Counted from the first letter of the stretch, positions 39,832 through 49,796 are shown. The stretch is DNA of 64,000 bases from Anaerobaca lacustris (GCF_030012215.1 NZ_JASCXX010000010.1:1-64000), one strand, 5' to 3'. Made by a program: numbers and translations. The notes: a model not told the origin generated them from the letters alone.

Positions 39832-40302
39832 TCACTTGATGGGGGCGTAGATCTCGGTGAGCAGCTCGTCGGGGGAGACCTTTCGGGGGTCGTTGAGGTA
39901 GACCTCTCTCGTCGGGCCGATCACCTTTTTGTGATTGCCGGCGATCCAGGCGAACAGCTTCTTGTACGTCGGCGCGCACGTCTCATAGGGGCCCTTGTGG
40001 ACGATCCGGGCCATCTGCCCGCCGGGCAGCTCGTAGCAGGTCACGCGGTCGGTGCCGGTGACCTTCCTGGTGACCGGGACGACGACCTCGACGTCGGCAT
40101 TGCTCTGCTCGTTGGCTTTCATCGCTTCCTTGGGCGTCTCGTGGCAGATGAAGGTGGGACGTCCGACGATCTGCGCGCCGCTTCCGGCGGCAAAACGCCA
40201 CACGGTGGCGATCATCGTGCCGATCTCGGCGTAGGTGCCCTGTTTGCGCATCCCGACCACCAGTTGCGGTTCCACCTGACAGATACTCACCTCACTGTTC
40301 AT
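39832..40302 (-). CDS. GyrI-like small-molecule-binding domain protein
   Basis: A 156-aa protein of the SOUL/GyrI-like (AraC effector-binding) fold: QLVVGMRKQGTYAEIG, YELPGGQMARIVHKGPYE, and REVYLNDPRKVSPDELLTEIYAPI at the end. It has no DNA-binding domain. TGGAGG precedes ATG 40302, and its leader contains a tight hairpin (CGGGCG-CCTT-CGCCCG, 40322-40337). Stand-alone relatives bind or hydrolyse small cyclic ligands; the role here is unknown. Confidence 0.85.
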   Translation of the reverse strand: MNSEVSICQVEPQLVVGMRKQGTYAEIGTMIATVWRFAAGSGAQIVGRPTFICHETPKEAMKANEQSNADVEVVVPVTRKVTGTDRVTCYELPGGQMARIVHKGPYETCAPTYKKLFAWIAGNHKKVIGPTREVYLNDPRKVSPDELLTEIYAPIK

Positions 40303-40479
40303 AGCACGACCTCCAACACATCGGGCGCCTTCGCCCGGTTGACCTACGTGCCCGGCCGCTCCAGGGTTCTCGGCGCCACTCGCTCGATCCGGCGCGCCGC
40401 CGCTCTAAGTTGGTTGGCGGCCCCGACGCCTGCGTTACGCAGTTTCTGCCGGTATTCTCAAATTTCTATCGCAGAAGGC

Positions 40480-40508
40480 TTGACGAATCCAGCTTTTTGG
40501 GCCATAAT
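40480..40508 (+). promoter_or_regulatory. promoter for tRNA-Leu
   Basis: TTGACG (40480-40485), 17 bases, CATAAT (40503-40508); the tRNA starts 15 bases later. Confidence 0.75.
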
Positions 40509-40522
40509 CCACTCTTTGCTAC

Positions 40523-40606
40523 GCGGATGTGGCGGAATTGGCAGACGCGCAGGCTTCAGGTGCCTGTGGGCTTAGGCCCGTGGAGGTTCGACTCCTCTCA
40601 TCCGCA
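40523..40606 (+). tRNA. tRNA-Leu (anticodon CAG)
   Basis: Acceptor GCGGATG pairs with CATCCGC, discriminator A. D-loop GGCAGACG, anticodon stem CAGGC/GCCTG around loop TTCAGGT (anticodon CAG), long class II variable arm (TGGGCTTAGGCCCGT), and T-arm with GGTTCGACTCC. CCA is not encoded. It reads CUG, a favoured Leu codon at this GC. Confidence 0.95.
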
Positions 40607-40849
40607 TTCCTTTCGTGTGATCCGGGCCCGCGGGGGCGGTCCCTGCGGTCGGGGGCCAAGTCTTAACGAAATCCGACGTCATACGCCGATAAAGAACTAC
40701 ATATGCCCGGACCGGGGCCGTTTGGGCGGCGGACGGGGCCGATCGGTTCCGTCGTCGCCGATAAAACGGCGGACGGCACGGCTTGAAACGGGGTTCCAAC
40801 GACAGACTCGGGGGAGTGCTACGCTGCCGCCGATGAACGGGAGTAGACT

Positions 40850-41536
40850 ATGGGGACCGTGATGTGGATCGTGGTGATCGCGGCGGCGGGACAGGCTGCC
40901 GAGGAGGGGCAGGTCGTACCGTTCGACATGATGTGGAAGTACATCAGCTCCCTGGGGCTGGTCGAGGCGCTGACCTTCATCTCGTTCGGCTCGGTCTGTC
41001 TGTTCTATGGCTGGCGCGTGTTCCGGATTCTGGTGACCATCTGTTTCGGCCTTCTCGGCCTGGCCCTGGGCGTCTGGGCCAACGACCGGCTCATCGGCGG
41101 CGACGTGATCTGGCTGTCGCTGATCTGCTCGATCTTCTTCGCGGTGCTGTCGGTGCCGTTCATGCGGTGGGGTGTGACGATCCTCGGGGCGGTCTCTGGA
41201 GGCATCCTGACGGCCGGGGTCTGGCTGGCGGCCGGACTGCCCGAAGAGTACGTCTGGGCCGGCGGCCTGGTGGGCCTGATCGCCGGCGGCATGATCTCGT
41301 TCATCGTCTTCAAAATCGCCGTGATCCTCTTCACCGGCCTCGGCGGCAGTACGCTGATGGTGGTCGGCGTCCTGGCCATCATCTACCGATACATGGTCGA
41401 TGGCAAAAGCGAGGAATTCGAGTCGTTTGTCCACACCAACCACTGGTTCCTTCCGGTGCTGCTGCTGGCCCCGATGTTCGTGGGAATGTACTTCCAGAAC
41501 AAGCTCAGCAAGACCGACCCCGACTGGGCCGGCTGA
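40850..41536 (+). CDS. polytopic membrane protein, DUF4203-like
   Basis: A 228-aa membrane protein with about seven hydrophobic segments, Gly-rich (FGLLGLALGVWA, ILGAVSGGILTAGVWLAAG, LVGLIAGGMISFIVF). The Gly-motif helices and size suggest DUF4203/TMEM198-type proteins, but this is a loose match. GGGAG precedes ATG 40850. A short polar C-terminus (QNKLSKTDPDWAG) follows the last span. Confidence 0.7.
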   Translation: MGTVMWIVVIAAAGQAAEEGQVVPFDMMWKYISSLGLVEALTFISFGSVCLFYGWRVFRILVTICFGLLGLALGVWANDRLIGGDVIWLSLICSIFFAVLSVPFMRWGVTILGAVSGGILTAGVWLAAGLPEEYVWAGGLVGLIAGGMISFIVFKIAVILFTGLGGSTLMVVGVLAIIYRYMVDGKSEEFESFVHTNHWFLPVLLLAPMFVGMYFQNKLSKTDPDWAG

Positions 41537-41624
41537 CGGCTTTCGCGGCGGCGACCCACCCGGTCGGCCCCGTCGCCCATCGCACCGAATCACTCCCCTG
41601 GGCCGTGGCGGGGGCAATTTGGCC

Positions 41625-41653
41625 TTGCAAATGCCCCTGCCAGACCGTAGCAT
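41625..41653 (+). promoter_or_regulatory. promoter for the ffh-rpsP-trmD run
   Basis: TTGCAA (41625-41630), 17 bases, TAGCAT (41648-41653), about 75 bases before the GTG start of ffh. Confidence 0.65.
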
Positions 41654-41734
41654 GAAACGATTGCCGACCGGGCCGGATGGGAAGAGGTGTGACGCGGTCC
41701 CGGCGGCGTGGTCTTGACATTCAGGGGAACTCCC

Positions 41735-43165
<1,431 letters not shown>

Positions 43166-43182
43166 CCCCGGGGGTCGAGCCA

Positions 43183-43527
43183 ATGGCCGAAAAAGAGCCG
43201 AATTCCATCCCGAAGGTGAAATTATCTCTCGAAGAGTACCTCGAAGAGGTTGCTCGATTCTGCGAAAACGAGTATGGTAACATGTTTCGCGGCCAGTTCC
43301 AGGACATGGAGGGCACCAGCGAGCTGGCGATGCTGGCGGCCCCGACGGCCGCGGAGTTGACGGAGCTTCGCCGGGCGGTGGCGATCATGACGGCCGCCGA
43401 GAAGCACAACGCCGAGACGCTCTCGGACGAGCAGGTGGAACGAATCGCCGAGGACGCCAGGGTCGATCCGGCGAATTTCGCCATCTTTATCAACGGGTAT
43501 ACGTTGACCTGTAAACGCGTTTCGTGA
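43183..43527 (+). CDS. hypothetical protein between ffh and rpsP, 114 aa
   Basis: No family recognised. A soluble, helical, acidic protein: LSLEEYLEEVARFCENEYG, then TAAELTELRRAVAIMTAAEKHN and LSDEQVERIAEDARVDPANFAIFINGY. ATG 43183 follows GGGGG, 17 bases after ffh. Its place in a conserved translation operon suggests a ribosome- or SRP-related role in this lineage, which is inference. Confidence 0.7.
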   Translation: MAEKEPNSIPKVKLSLEEYLEEVARFCENEYGNMFRGQFQDMEGTSELAMLAAPTAAELTELRRAVAIMTAAEKHNAETLSDEQVERIAEDARVDPANFAIFINGYTLTCKRVS

Positions 43528-43582
43528 CCGGCACAGGGCCGCTCGCGGAAATTTGACATACGCTATCAGCGAAAGGGACAGC

Positions 43583-44143
43583 ATGGCAGTACGCATCAGA
43601 ATGACCCGCATGGGTCGCCGGCACAGGCCGTTTTTCCGTATCAACGCGATGGAGTCCCGCGCGCCCCGCGACGGGCGAATCCTTGAGAAGCTCGGGCATT
43701 ACGACCCGCTCGAAAAGGACGCCGCCAAGCAGATCGTCCTGAACCGCGAACGCGTCGAGTTCTGGCTCGGCCAGGGCGCCACGCCCAGCGATACCGTCGC
43801 CGAGGTGCTGCTGCGCCACGGGATCAAGACGAAATACGCCGAGGAGAAGGCCACCCGACGCGCCAAGGCCAGGGCCATTGCCCGCAAGCAGGGCAAGCTG
43901 TTCACCGCCACCGAGCGGATCGTAGCCGAGAAGAAGGCCAAGGCCGAAGCCGAGGCCAAGGAAGCCGAGGCGAAAGCCAAGGCCGAAGCCGCCAAGGCGG
44001 CCGAAGCCAAGGCCAAAGCGGAGGCGGAAGCCAAGGCCAAGGCGGAAGCGGAAGCCAAGGCTCAGGCGGAGGCCGAGGCGGCCAAGGCCGCTGAAGCAGA
44101 AGCGGCCGCCACCGGCGAAGCGGCCGAAGCGGCTGCCGAGTAG
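43583..44143 (+). CDS. rpsP: 30S ribosomal protein S16 with long Ala/Lys/Glu tail
   Basis: Residues 1 to about 85 are S16 (MAVRIRMTRMGRRHRPFFRI, LGHYDPL, LNRERVEFWLGQGATPSDTV). After about 115 the protein becomes a roughly 70-residue low-complexity tail built from AKAEAEAKA-type units, predicted as a highly charged helix. Total 186 aa, about twice the usual S16 length. ATG 43583 follows AAAGGGA. trmD begins 12 bases after the stop. Confidence 0.95.
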   Translation: MAVRIRMTRMGRRHRPFFRINAMESRAPRDGRILEKLGHYDPLEKDAAKQIVLNRERVEFWLGQGATPSDTVAEVLLRHGIKTKYAEEKATRRAKARAIARKQGKLFTATERIVAEKKAKAEAEAKEAEAKAKAEAAKAAEAKAKAEAEAKAKAEAEAKAQAEAEAAKAAEAEAAATGEAAEAAAE

Positions 44144-44155
44144 CGGCGAGGCGCG

Positions 44156-44851
44156 ATGCGAATCGATGTCCTCACGCTCTTTCCGGAGATGTTCGCCTCT
44201 CCGCTGGGCCACGGGATCATCCGGCGGGCGCAGGAGCAGGGCCTCGTCGAGATCGTTTTGACGAATATCCGCGACTTTGCGATCGGCGAGTATCGCAAGG
44301 TCGATGACAAACCGTATGGCGGGGGCCCCGGCATGGTCATGATGCCGGGCCCCGTCTTCGATTGTTTCGAGCACGTCCAATCCCTGTGCCCCCAGCCCGG
44401 CCGGGTCATTCTGCTGACGCCGCAGGGCGCCCCCTTCAAGCAGGCCAAAGCCACCGAACTCAGCGCCCAGGACCGGCTGATCCTCATCGCCGGACGCTAC
44501 GAAGGCTTCGACGAGCGCATCCGCATCGGCCTCGGCGCCGAGCAGATCTCCATCGGCGACTACGTCCTCAACGGCGGTGAACTGGCCGCGATGGTCGTTA
44601 TCGACGCGGTGGTGCGCCTCTTGCCCGGCGCCCTCGGCGACGAGGACTCGGCCAAAGACGACTCATTCAGCAACGGCCTGCTCGAATACCCCCACTACAC
44701 CCGCCCCGAGACCTATCGCGGCATGAAGGTCCCCGACATCCTCCTCTCCGGCGACCACGGCAAGATCGCCCAATGGCGACGCGACCAGTCCCTCGAACGC
44801 ACCCGCCAACACCGCCCCGACCTGCTTGACGACAGGGCCAGCCTCCGGTAG
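44156..44851 (+). CDS. trmD: tRNA (guanine-N1)-methyltransferase
   Basis: A 231-aa SPOUT-class enzyme that makes m1G37 in tRNAs. [33 protein letters not shown] and [15 protein letters not shown] (SAM knot) are present, as is the C-terminal LEYPHYTRP. The usual rimM and rplS are not next to it. Its 3' end carries the promoter of the next gene. Confidence 0.96.
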   Translation: MRIDVLTLFPEMFASPLGHGIIRRAQEQGLVEIVLTNIRDFAIGEYRKVDDKPYGGGPGMVMMPGPVFDCFEHVQSLCPQPGRVILLTPQGAPFKQAKATELSAQDRLILIAGRYEGFDERIRIGLGAEQISIGDYVLNGGELAAMVVIDAVVRLLPGALGDEDSAKDDSFSNGLLEYPHYTRPETYRGMKVPDILLSGDHGKIAQWRRDQSLERTRQHRPDLLDDRASLR

Positions 44852-44854
44852 CAT
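44826..44854 (+). promoter_or_regulatory. promoter overlapping the trmD stop codon
   Basis: TTGACG (44826-44831), 17 bases, TAGCAT (44849-44854); serves the gene at 44929. Confidence 0.65.
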
Positions 44855-44928
44855 TGGTCCTGGTTGCTTTGCAGTCACACCCGGCCTCGGCCGGGAAGAC
44901 TCGAATCGCGGGATGTGGGAGAGTGCTC

Positions 44929-46110
44929 ATGCAATGTCCGACGTGCGGCAGAGAGAATGCAGATGGGGCAATGAAGTGTGCTTCGTGTGGCCAGCCGTGC
45001 CCCGTGTCCCAGGGCCCACCGACGACCGTCCAGATCAAACTCAGCGGTGCGGCTGTCGCCTCTGCCGTCCTGGCGGTTCTGGCCTGGCTCTGTTTCGTGC
45101 CGGCTGTGATTGCGGCGATGGATCGATACATTCTGAATCCCGAATCGTCCTTCGTCATCCTGACGGCTCTGGTGACCCTTTTCAGCATGCCCAGTGGGTT
45201 CATCCTGGGGATCGTCGGCCTGGTCGAAATCAGCCGAAGTGGTGGCCGCCGAACGGGATACGGGTTCGCGGCGATCGGTGCAAGTGCTCCAGCCGTCTTT
45301 GTGCTGACGCTGATGTATCTCCCATTTGTTGCCGGTAGAGAGCTGGCGCCGAGGACGACTTGCGGCACGAATCTGGCAATGATTGGCAAGGCGATGCTGA
45401 TCTATGCCAACGATTACGATGACAAGCTGCCCCTGGCAGGGGGGCGAGGCACAGTCTGGGGACCTGGATTGGCCGACTGGCGCAGCGAGCGCCAGGCCAA
45501 TGCCTTCGGGCTCGATCCCAACGGTTTCGGCGGGCAGGCGACGATCAGCTCGAGCCTGTACCTGCTCGTTCGGTATGGGGATGTGAGCCCGAAGTCCTTC
45601 GTTTGCCGAGGAGAGCGAGGCGTCAGGGAGTTCGATCCAACGAAGTACCGCGTCGACGGCAAGAGACTGACCGACGTCTGGGATTTTGGCCCAAACCCGG
45701 CCAAGCACTGCAGCTATGCCTATCATCAACCCTATGGCCCCTATGCCCTGACGACGTCCAGCGAGCCTGGAATCGCTGTCGCCGCCGATCACAATCCGTG
45801 GATCGACAGTGCCCGGTGGAAGGCCGACGACTTCGCTGCGTTCCGACCGGTTGTAGGGTCTGCCGCTACCGGTGATGAGATGGGGCTCGGCAACGCAAAG
45901 GCGCACGGGCGAGACGGCCAGAACGTTCTGTTCCTTGACTCGCATGTGGAGTTTGCGAAGCGTGCTTTCTGCGGTTTGGAGAACGACAACATCTACACCG
46001 CCTGGGACGGCGACGACAAGGCCCGCGGGCGGGCGCCGACGCCATACGACAGCCAACCGACCGATCCACGCGATTCGCTGCTTCTCAGCGATCCGCCGCT
46101 GAAGCGGTAG
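44929..46110 (+). CDS. zinc-ribbon membrane protein with H-X9-DG type domain
   Basis: A 393-aa protein. The N-terminus is a zinc ribbon (CPTCGRENADGAMKCASCG), followed by three hydrophobic segments (about 40-155) typical of DUF4190-like proteins, then an extracytoplasmic domain starting at TNLAMIGKAMLIYANDYDDKLP and ending with GNAKAHGRDGQNVLFLDSHV. The latter half matches the domain usually attached to planctomycete prepilin-like (DUF1559/H-X9-DG) proteins, but here it is joined to a cytosolic ribbon and several spans rather than a pilin-type N-terminus. ATG 44929 follows GGGAGAG. Confidence 0.78.
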   Translation: MQCPTCGRENADGAMKCASCGQPCPVSQGPPTTVQIKLSGAAVASAVLAVLAWLCFVPAVIAAMDRYILNPESSFVILTALVTLFSMPSGFILGIVGLVEISRSGGRRTGYGFAAIGASAPAVFVLTLMYLPFVAGRELAPRTTCGTNLAMIGKAMLIYANDYDDKLPLAGGRGTVWGPGLADWRSERQANAFGLDPNGFGGQATISSSLYLLVRYGDVSPKSFVCRGERGVREFDPTKYRVDGKRLTDVWDFGPNPAKHCSYAYHQPYGPYALTTSSEPGIAVAADHNPWIDSARWKADDFAAFRPVVGSAATGDEMGLGNAKAHGRDGQNVLFLDSHVEFAKRAFCGLENDNIYTAWDGDDKARGRAPTPYDSQPTDPRDSLLLSDPPLKR

Positions 46111-46125
46111 GGCATTCGATGTCGG

Positions 46126-46149
46126 GTAGGGGCGAGGCATGCCTCGCCC
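46126..46149. repeat. REP hairpin, GTAG 8-4-8 family
   Basis: GTAG foot (46126-46129) then GGGCGAGG-CATG-CCTCGCCC. It opens a repeat cluster filling the 46111-46440 spacer, which has no gene. Confidence 0.7.
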
Positions 46150-46151
46150 TC

Positions 46152-46230
46152 GTAGGTCGTGCGTCCCTTCGGCAAGCTCAGGGCAGGCTCTCGCACGACA
46201 CATGCCGGCGAGCGGGGACGCTCGCCCTAC
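46152..46230. repeat. REP doublet with insertion in the first loop
   Basis: GTAG (46152-46155), stem GTCGTGCG (46156-46163) and CGCACGAC (46192-46199) with an enlarged loop containing PERSR-type sequence, then the inverted partner GGCGAGCG-GGGA-CGCTCGCC (46207-46226) and CTAC (46227-46230). Confidence 0.65.
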
Positions 46231-46290
46231 GACGCGCCGTCCCGTGTGCAGGATGCGGCCGGGTCCGGCATCTGTGGCCGATCGACCGCC

Positions 46291-46314
46291 GTAGGGGCGA
46301 AGCATGCCTCGCCC
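46291..46314. repeat. REP hairpin, GTAG 8-4-8 family, one mismatch
   Basis: GTAG (46291-46294), GGGCGAAG-CATG-CCTCGCCC, nearly identical to the copy at 46126. Confidence 0.65.
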
Positions 46315-46433
46315 TTGGCGGGTTTCGGGGGCGGCGAGGAGGGATGTGGGCGTTTCTTTTTCCGGGGGCCGAACATTTTTTTTCGCTGGGGGTAGAAAAC
46401 GCGCCGTAGCATATTCCACCGGTCGGGGGTTGG

Positions 46434-46442
46434 TGCTATTTT
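46434..46442 (+). promoter_or_regulatory. possible extended -10
   Basis: TGC-TATTTT (46434-46442) resembles the extended -10 elements at 6884 and 53578. It lies just before the nested hairpin element and 240 bases before the methyltransferase fusion gene. Confidence 0.3.
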
Positions 46443-46462
46443 GATTGAAGGAATGGAATGCT

Positions 46463-46557
46463 GCAAAATGGAGTTTATCCTGATGAGGCGTACCGTCAGG
46501 GAGGAAGAATCGAGATACCGATTCTTCCTCCCTAAGTAGGCCTAACCTCCATTTTGC
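46463..46557. repeat. 95-bp nested inverted-repeat element
   Basis: The outer arms GCAAAATGGAGTTTA (46463-46477) and TAACCTCCATTTTGC (46543-46557) pair with one mismatch. The inner arms GGGAGGAAGAATCG (46499-46512) and CGATTCTTCCTCCC (46519-46532) form a perfect 14-bp stem with a 6-base loop. No T run follows. Either a structured RNA leader of the next gene or a miniature mobile element. Confidence 0.65.
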
Positions 46558-46679
46558 GGAATTGTCGTGAAGAAATCACCTCCCGTTTGCCGAAGGGTGC
46601 CGGCAGAGTCTAACGAATGCACCCAACCGTCCCAAACCTTCTGCATGAGGCAGACGACCTGTAAAGGAACGAACAAACG

Positions 46680-48713
46680 ATGGACGCAAAACCTGGATCC
46701 GCGAATCCAAGACCGCCCGACAAGGGCAAAGCGACCTCCGGCGGGACGAAATCCCTGGGGCCGGTCCCCAACCTCGAGGAGCACGTCAACAGCGAGTGGT
46801 GGCGGCAGATCTTCAACTCGACCTACCTCAAGACCGACGGCGACGTGGTGGACGATCTTGGCGTGACCGCCAAGGAAGTGGACGCGTTCTGCGAGATCCT
46901 CAAGCTCCAGAAGGACCAGCGTCTGCTCGACGTCTGCTGCGGGCAGGGTCCGGACGTGCTCGAACTGGCCCGTCGCGGCTTCGCCAACGTCGAGGGGCTC
47001 GACCGCTCGCACTATCTCGTGCAAAGGGCTCGGACGCAGGCCAAGAAGGAAGGCCTGAACGTCCGGTTCAAGGAGGGTGATGCGCGCAAACTACCTTACG
47101 CCACCGACACGTTCGACGTGGTGACGATCCTGGGCAACAGCTTCGGCTATTTCGAGACGATCGAAGACGATATGCGCGTGCTGAAAGAGGTGCGGCGCGT
47201 GCTCAAGCCGTGGGGCCGCCTGCTGATCGACGTCGCCGACGGCGAGTACCTGCGGCGCAAGTTCCAGCCCCGCAGTTGGGAGTGGATCGACAAGCACTAT
47301 TTCGTCTGCCGCGAGCGGTCGCTGTCGCTGGACAAGCAGCGTCTGATCTCGCGCGAAGTGGTCACCCACGTGGAGAAGGGTGTGGTGGCCGACCAGTTCT
47401 ACGCCGAGCGGCTCTACAGCCGCAAGGGCATCCAGGAGCTGCTGACCAAGGCGGGTTTCTCTGACGTCATCGTGCACGGGCAGATCTCCGGCGACTCCCA
47501 GCGCAACCAGGACCTGGGCATGATGGAGAAGCGCATCATGGTCACCGGGTCCGTGCGGAAGGAGTGGACGCCTCGAAAGCACAAGAAAGACTTCAAGACC
47601 GTCACCGTCCTGTTCGGCGACCCGGCCAAGCCCGATCCGCTCAAGCCGCTGTGTGTCTTCGACGACGACGATTTCTACACGATCGACCAACTCAAGAACG
47701 CCCTGCGCGAGCTGGAGGCCTATCGCTACACGTACCTGAGCAACCACGACACGCTGATCGACGACCTGCGAAAGCTGATCGGCAAGACCGATTTCGTCTT
47801 CAATCTCTGCGACGAAGGGTTCGGCAACGACCCACGCAAGGAGCTGCACGTGCCGAGCCTGCTGGAGGTGCTGGGCATCCCGTACACGGGGGGCGGGCCG
47901 CAGTGCCTGGCGTTTTGCTACGACAAGTCGCTGGTTCGCGGCGTCGCCAAGGAGATGCAGGTGCCGGTGCCCGAGGGGTTCTTCATCAAACCGGAGGACA
48001 GCACGTTCGAGCTGTCGTTTGCCTTTCCGGCGATCTGCAAGCCAAACTTCGGCGATTCCAGTTTCGGCATCACCCAGCGCAGCGTGACCAATACGGTCGA
48101 GGAGCTGGTCAACGCGATCACGGAGATTCGCGAGAAGTTCGGCTATGAGAAGCCGATCCTCGTCGAGGAGTTCCTGACGGGCAAGGACTTCACCGTCGGG
48201 ATCATCGGCAACCCGCCGGAGTCGTATACTGTGCTGCCGATTATCGAGGAAGACTACTCGATGCTGCCGCCCGAGCTGCCGCGACTGTGCGGCTACGAGG
48301 CCAAGTGGCAGCCGGACTCGCCGTACTGGCAGATCAAGTCGATTCCCGCCCAACTGCCCGAGGAGGCCGAGAAGCTCGTCGTCGAGTGCTGTCTGAAGCT
48401 GTTCGAGCGGCTCGAATGCCGCGATTACTGCCGCTTCGATTGGCGGCTCGACGCCCAGGGCACGCCCAAGCTGCTGGAAGTCAACCCCAACCCCGGCTGG
48501 TGCTGGGACGGACACATGGCCAAGATGTCCAAGATCGCCGGCATCTCCTATTCCGAGATGCTCGAAGCGATCCTCAAGGCCGCCGAGGACCGCCTCGGAC
48601 TCCAGGCCGCCCGCGCCAAGACCGCCAACGGCACTCGCAACGGCCAGGCCAACGGGATCGTCGCCGTCGACGCCGCCCGAACGCCAGCCGAAACGGAGTG
48701 CTCCAAGACATAA
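46680..48713 (+). CDS. fusion of SAM methyltransferase and ATP-grasp (D-Ala-D-Ala ligase-like) ligase
   Basis: A 677-aa two-domain protein. The N-terminal half (about 30-300) is a class I methyltransferase with motif I LLDVCCGQG at 82-90, DARKLPYATDTFDVV and LKEVRRVLKPWGRLLIDV. The C-terminal half (about 310-640) is an ATP-grasp ligase of the D-alanine-D-alanine ligase type: NLCDEGFGND, LLEVLGIPYTGGG, FPAICKPNFGDSSFGI, ILVEEFLTGKDFTVGI, and the metal-binding EVNPNPGWCWDG near 600. The tail is low complexity. AAAGGAA precedes the ATG. No Mur genes or biosynthetic partners flank it, so it is unlikely to be the housekeeping Ddl. Confidence 0.88.
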   Translation: MDAKPGSANPRPPDKGKATSGGTKSLGPVPNLEEHVNSEWWRQIFNSTYLKTDGDVVDDLGVTAKEVDAFCEILKLQKDQRLLDVCCGQGPDVLELARRGFANVEGLDRSHYLVQRARTQAKKEGLNVRFKEGDARKLPYATDTFDVVTILGNSFGYFETIEDDMRVLKEVRRVLKPWGRLLIDVADGEYLRRKFQPRSWEWIDKHYFVCRERSLSLDKQRLISREVVTHVEKGVVADQFYAERLYSRKGIQELLTKAGFSDVIVHGQISGDSQRNQDLGMMEKRIMVTGSVRKEWTPRKHKKDFKTVTVLFGDPAKPDPLKPLCVFDDDDFYTIDQLKNALRELEAYRYTYLSNHDTLIDDLRKLIGKTDFVFNLCDEGFGNDPRKELHVPSLLEVLGIPYTGGGPQCLAFCYDKSLVRGVAKEMQVPVPEGFFIKPEDSTFELSFAFPAICKPNFGDSSFGITQRSVTNTVEELVNAITEIREKFGYEKPILVEEFLTGKDFTVGIIGNPPESYTVLPIIEEDYSMLPPELPRLCGYEAKWQPDSPYWQIKSIPAQLPEEAEKLVVECCLKLFERLECRDYCRFDWRLDAQGTPKLLEVNPNPGWCWDGHMAKMSKIAGISYSEMLEAILKAAEDRLGLQAARAKTANGTRNGQANGIVAVDAARTPAETECSKT

Positions 48714-48728
48714 CCCGCCTGACGCATC

Positions 48729-48756
48729 GGAGAGGGGCGCCCCCGCGCCCCTCTCC
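48729..48756. terminator. strong GC hairpin after the fusion gene
   Basis: GGAGAGGGGCG (48729-48739) pairs perfectly with CGCCCCTCTCC (48746-48756), 15 bases after the stop. There is no T run, so termination is possible but unproven. Confidence 0.4.
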
Positions 48757-48804
48757 GCGTCGCTCCCATCTCGTCAGGGACACAGCCCGTCCGCACACCG
48801 CTCT

Positions 48805-49025
48805 GGCCCATGCCATCTCATCCAAAGCGGAGGAATCTGGTTGCGAATGGAACCGCTATGGTCTCTGGCCAGACCCTTCGACTTCGCTTCGCTTCGCTCA
48901 GGGTGACAAGAAGACGGCGGATCTGTCACCTGAGAATGGAATGGGCCCAGGACCGTGTCATCTCGACCAGAGCCTTGGCGCGAGCCAAGGCGCAGCGGAG
49001 AGATCTGGTCGCGAATGAAAAGCTG
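48805..49025. repeat. dispersed repeat of the PERSR/FAQG type, two units
   Basis: The 48714-49160 spacer has no gene. It carries GGAGGAATCTGG and GCGAATGG as at 2232-2257, then a second degenerate unit near 49000, with translations such as STSLRFAQGD and CHPERSEAKS that mark this repeat class. Confidence 0.6.
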
Positions 49026-49065
49026 CCCCTGTTGTGTGGCCCTTTCGCGCGAACCTCGTCCTCGC

Positions 49066-49094
49066 TTGACCGGTAGGACATGCCGGCATAGAAT
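49066..49094 (+). promoter_or_regulatory. promoter for the class II aldolase gene
   Basis: TTGACC (49066-49071), 17 bases, TAGAAT (49089-49094). Confidence 0.7.
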
Positions 49095-49160
49095 GCGTCG
49101 CGTGAGGTTGGGACGTGCTCTGTCCCGATCGTGCTTGGTTCTTGGGATTGGCAGGGGACT

Positions 49161-49796
49161 ATGGTGACAGGGATTTCGCAGGACGTGGTCGAGCGGTTTG
49201 TGGGGGCTTGTCGCGAGGCCCAGCGGCGCGGGCTTCTGCGGTGCAGCAGCGGGAACCTCTCGCAGCGGGTCGATGGCGGGCGGATGCTGGTGACGGCGAC
49301 GCGGAGCTGGCTGGGCCGGCTGACCGCCGACGACGTGGCGTTGTGCCGGATCGAGGACGGCGCGTGCCTCGACGGCCGACGGCCGACGGTGGAGGTGAAC
49401 CTGCACGCGGGCATCCTTCGCGCCCGGCCGGAGATCGACGTCGTGCTGCACTTTCAGTCGCCGCACGCCACGACGCTGGCCTGCTGCGAATCGCGCGACG
49501 TCAACTTCTTCGTCATTCCCGAAATCCCGTTCTACATCGGCCCGATCGGACGCGTGCCGTACCTGACGCCCGGCTCGCAGGAGCTGGCTGACGCCGTCGT
49601 CATGGTCATGCGGAGCCACAACCTGGCGCTGATGGCCAACCACGGCCAAGTGACGCTCGCGCGCGACCTCGACCACGCGATCCAGAATGCGATGTTCTTC
49701 GAGCTGGCCTGCCAGGTCATCGTTCAGGGAGGCGAGAAGGTGACGCCGCTGTCGGATGAAGCCGCCCGCAACCTGATGGCCCTCGGCGCCGTCTGA
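49161..49796 (+). CDS. class II aldolase/adducin family protein
   Basis: A 211-aa zinc-dependent aldolase-type protein (L-fuculose/L-rhamnulose-phosphate aldolase family). SSGNLSQRV near the start, VNLHAGILRARPEIDVVLHFQSPHA (His ligands) and LMANHGQVTLA are seen. ATG 49161 follows CAGGGGA. Stand-alone; could serve deoxy-sugar breakdown, consistent with the rhamnosidase in this window, but substrate is inference. Confidence 0.88.
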   Translation: MVTGISQDVVERFVGACREAQRRGLLRCSSGNLSQRVDGGRMLVTATRSWLGRLTADDVALCRIEDGACLDGRRPTVEVNLHAGILRARPEIDVVLHFQSPHATTLACCESRDVNFFVIPEIPFYIGPIGRVPYLTPGSQELADAVVMVMRSHNLALMANHGQVTLARDLDHAIQNAMFFELACQVIVQGGEKVTPLSDEAARNLMALGAV

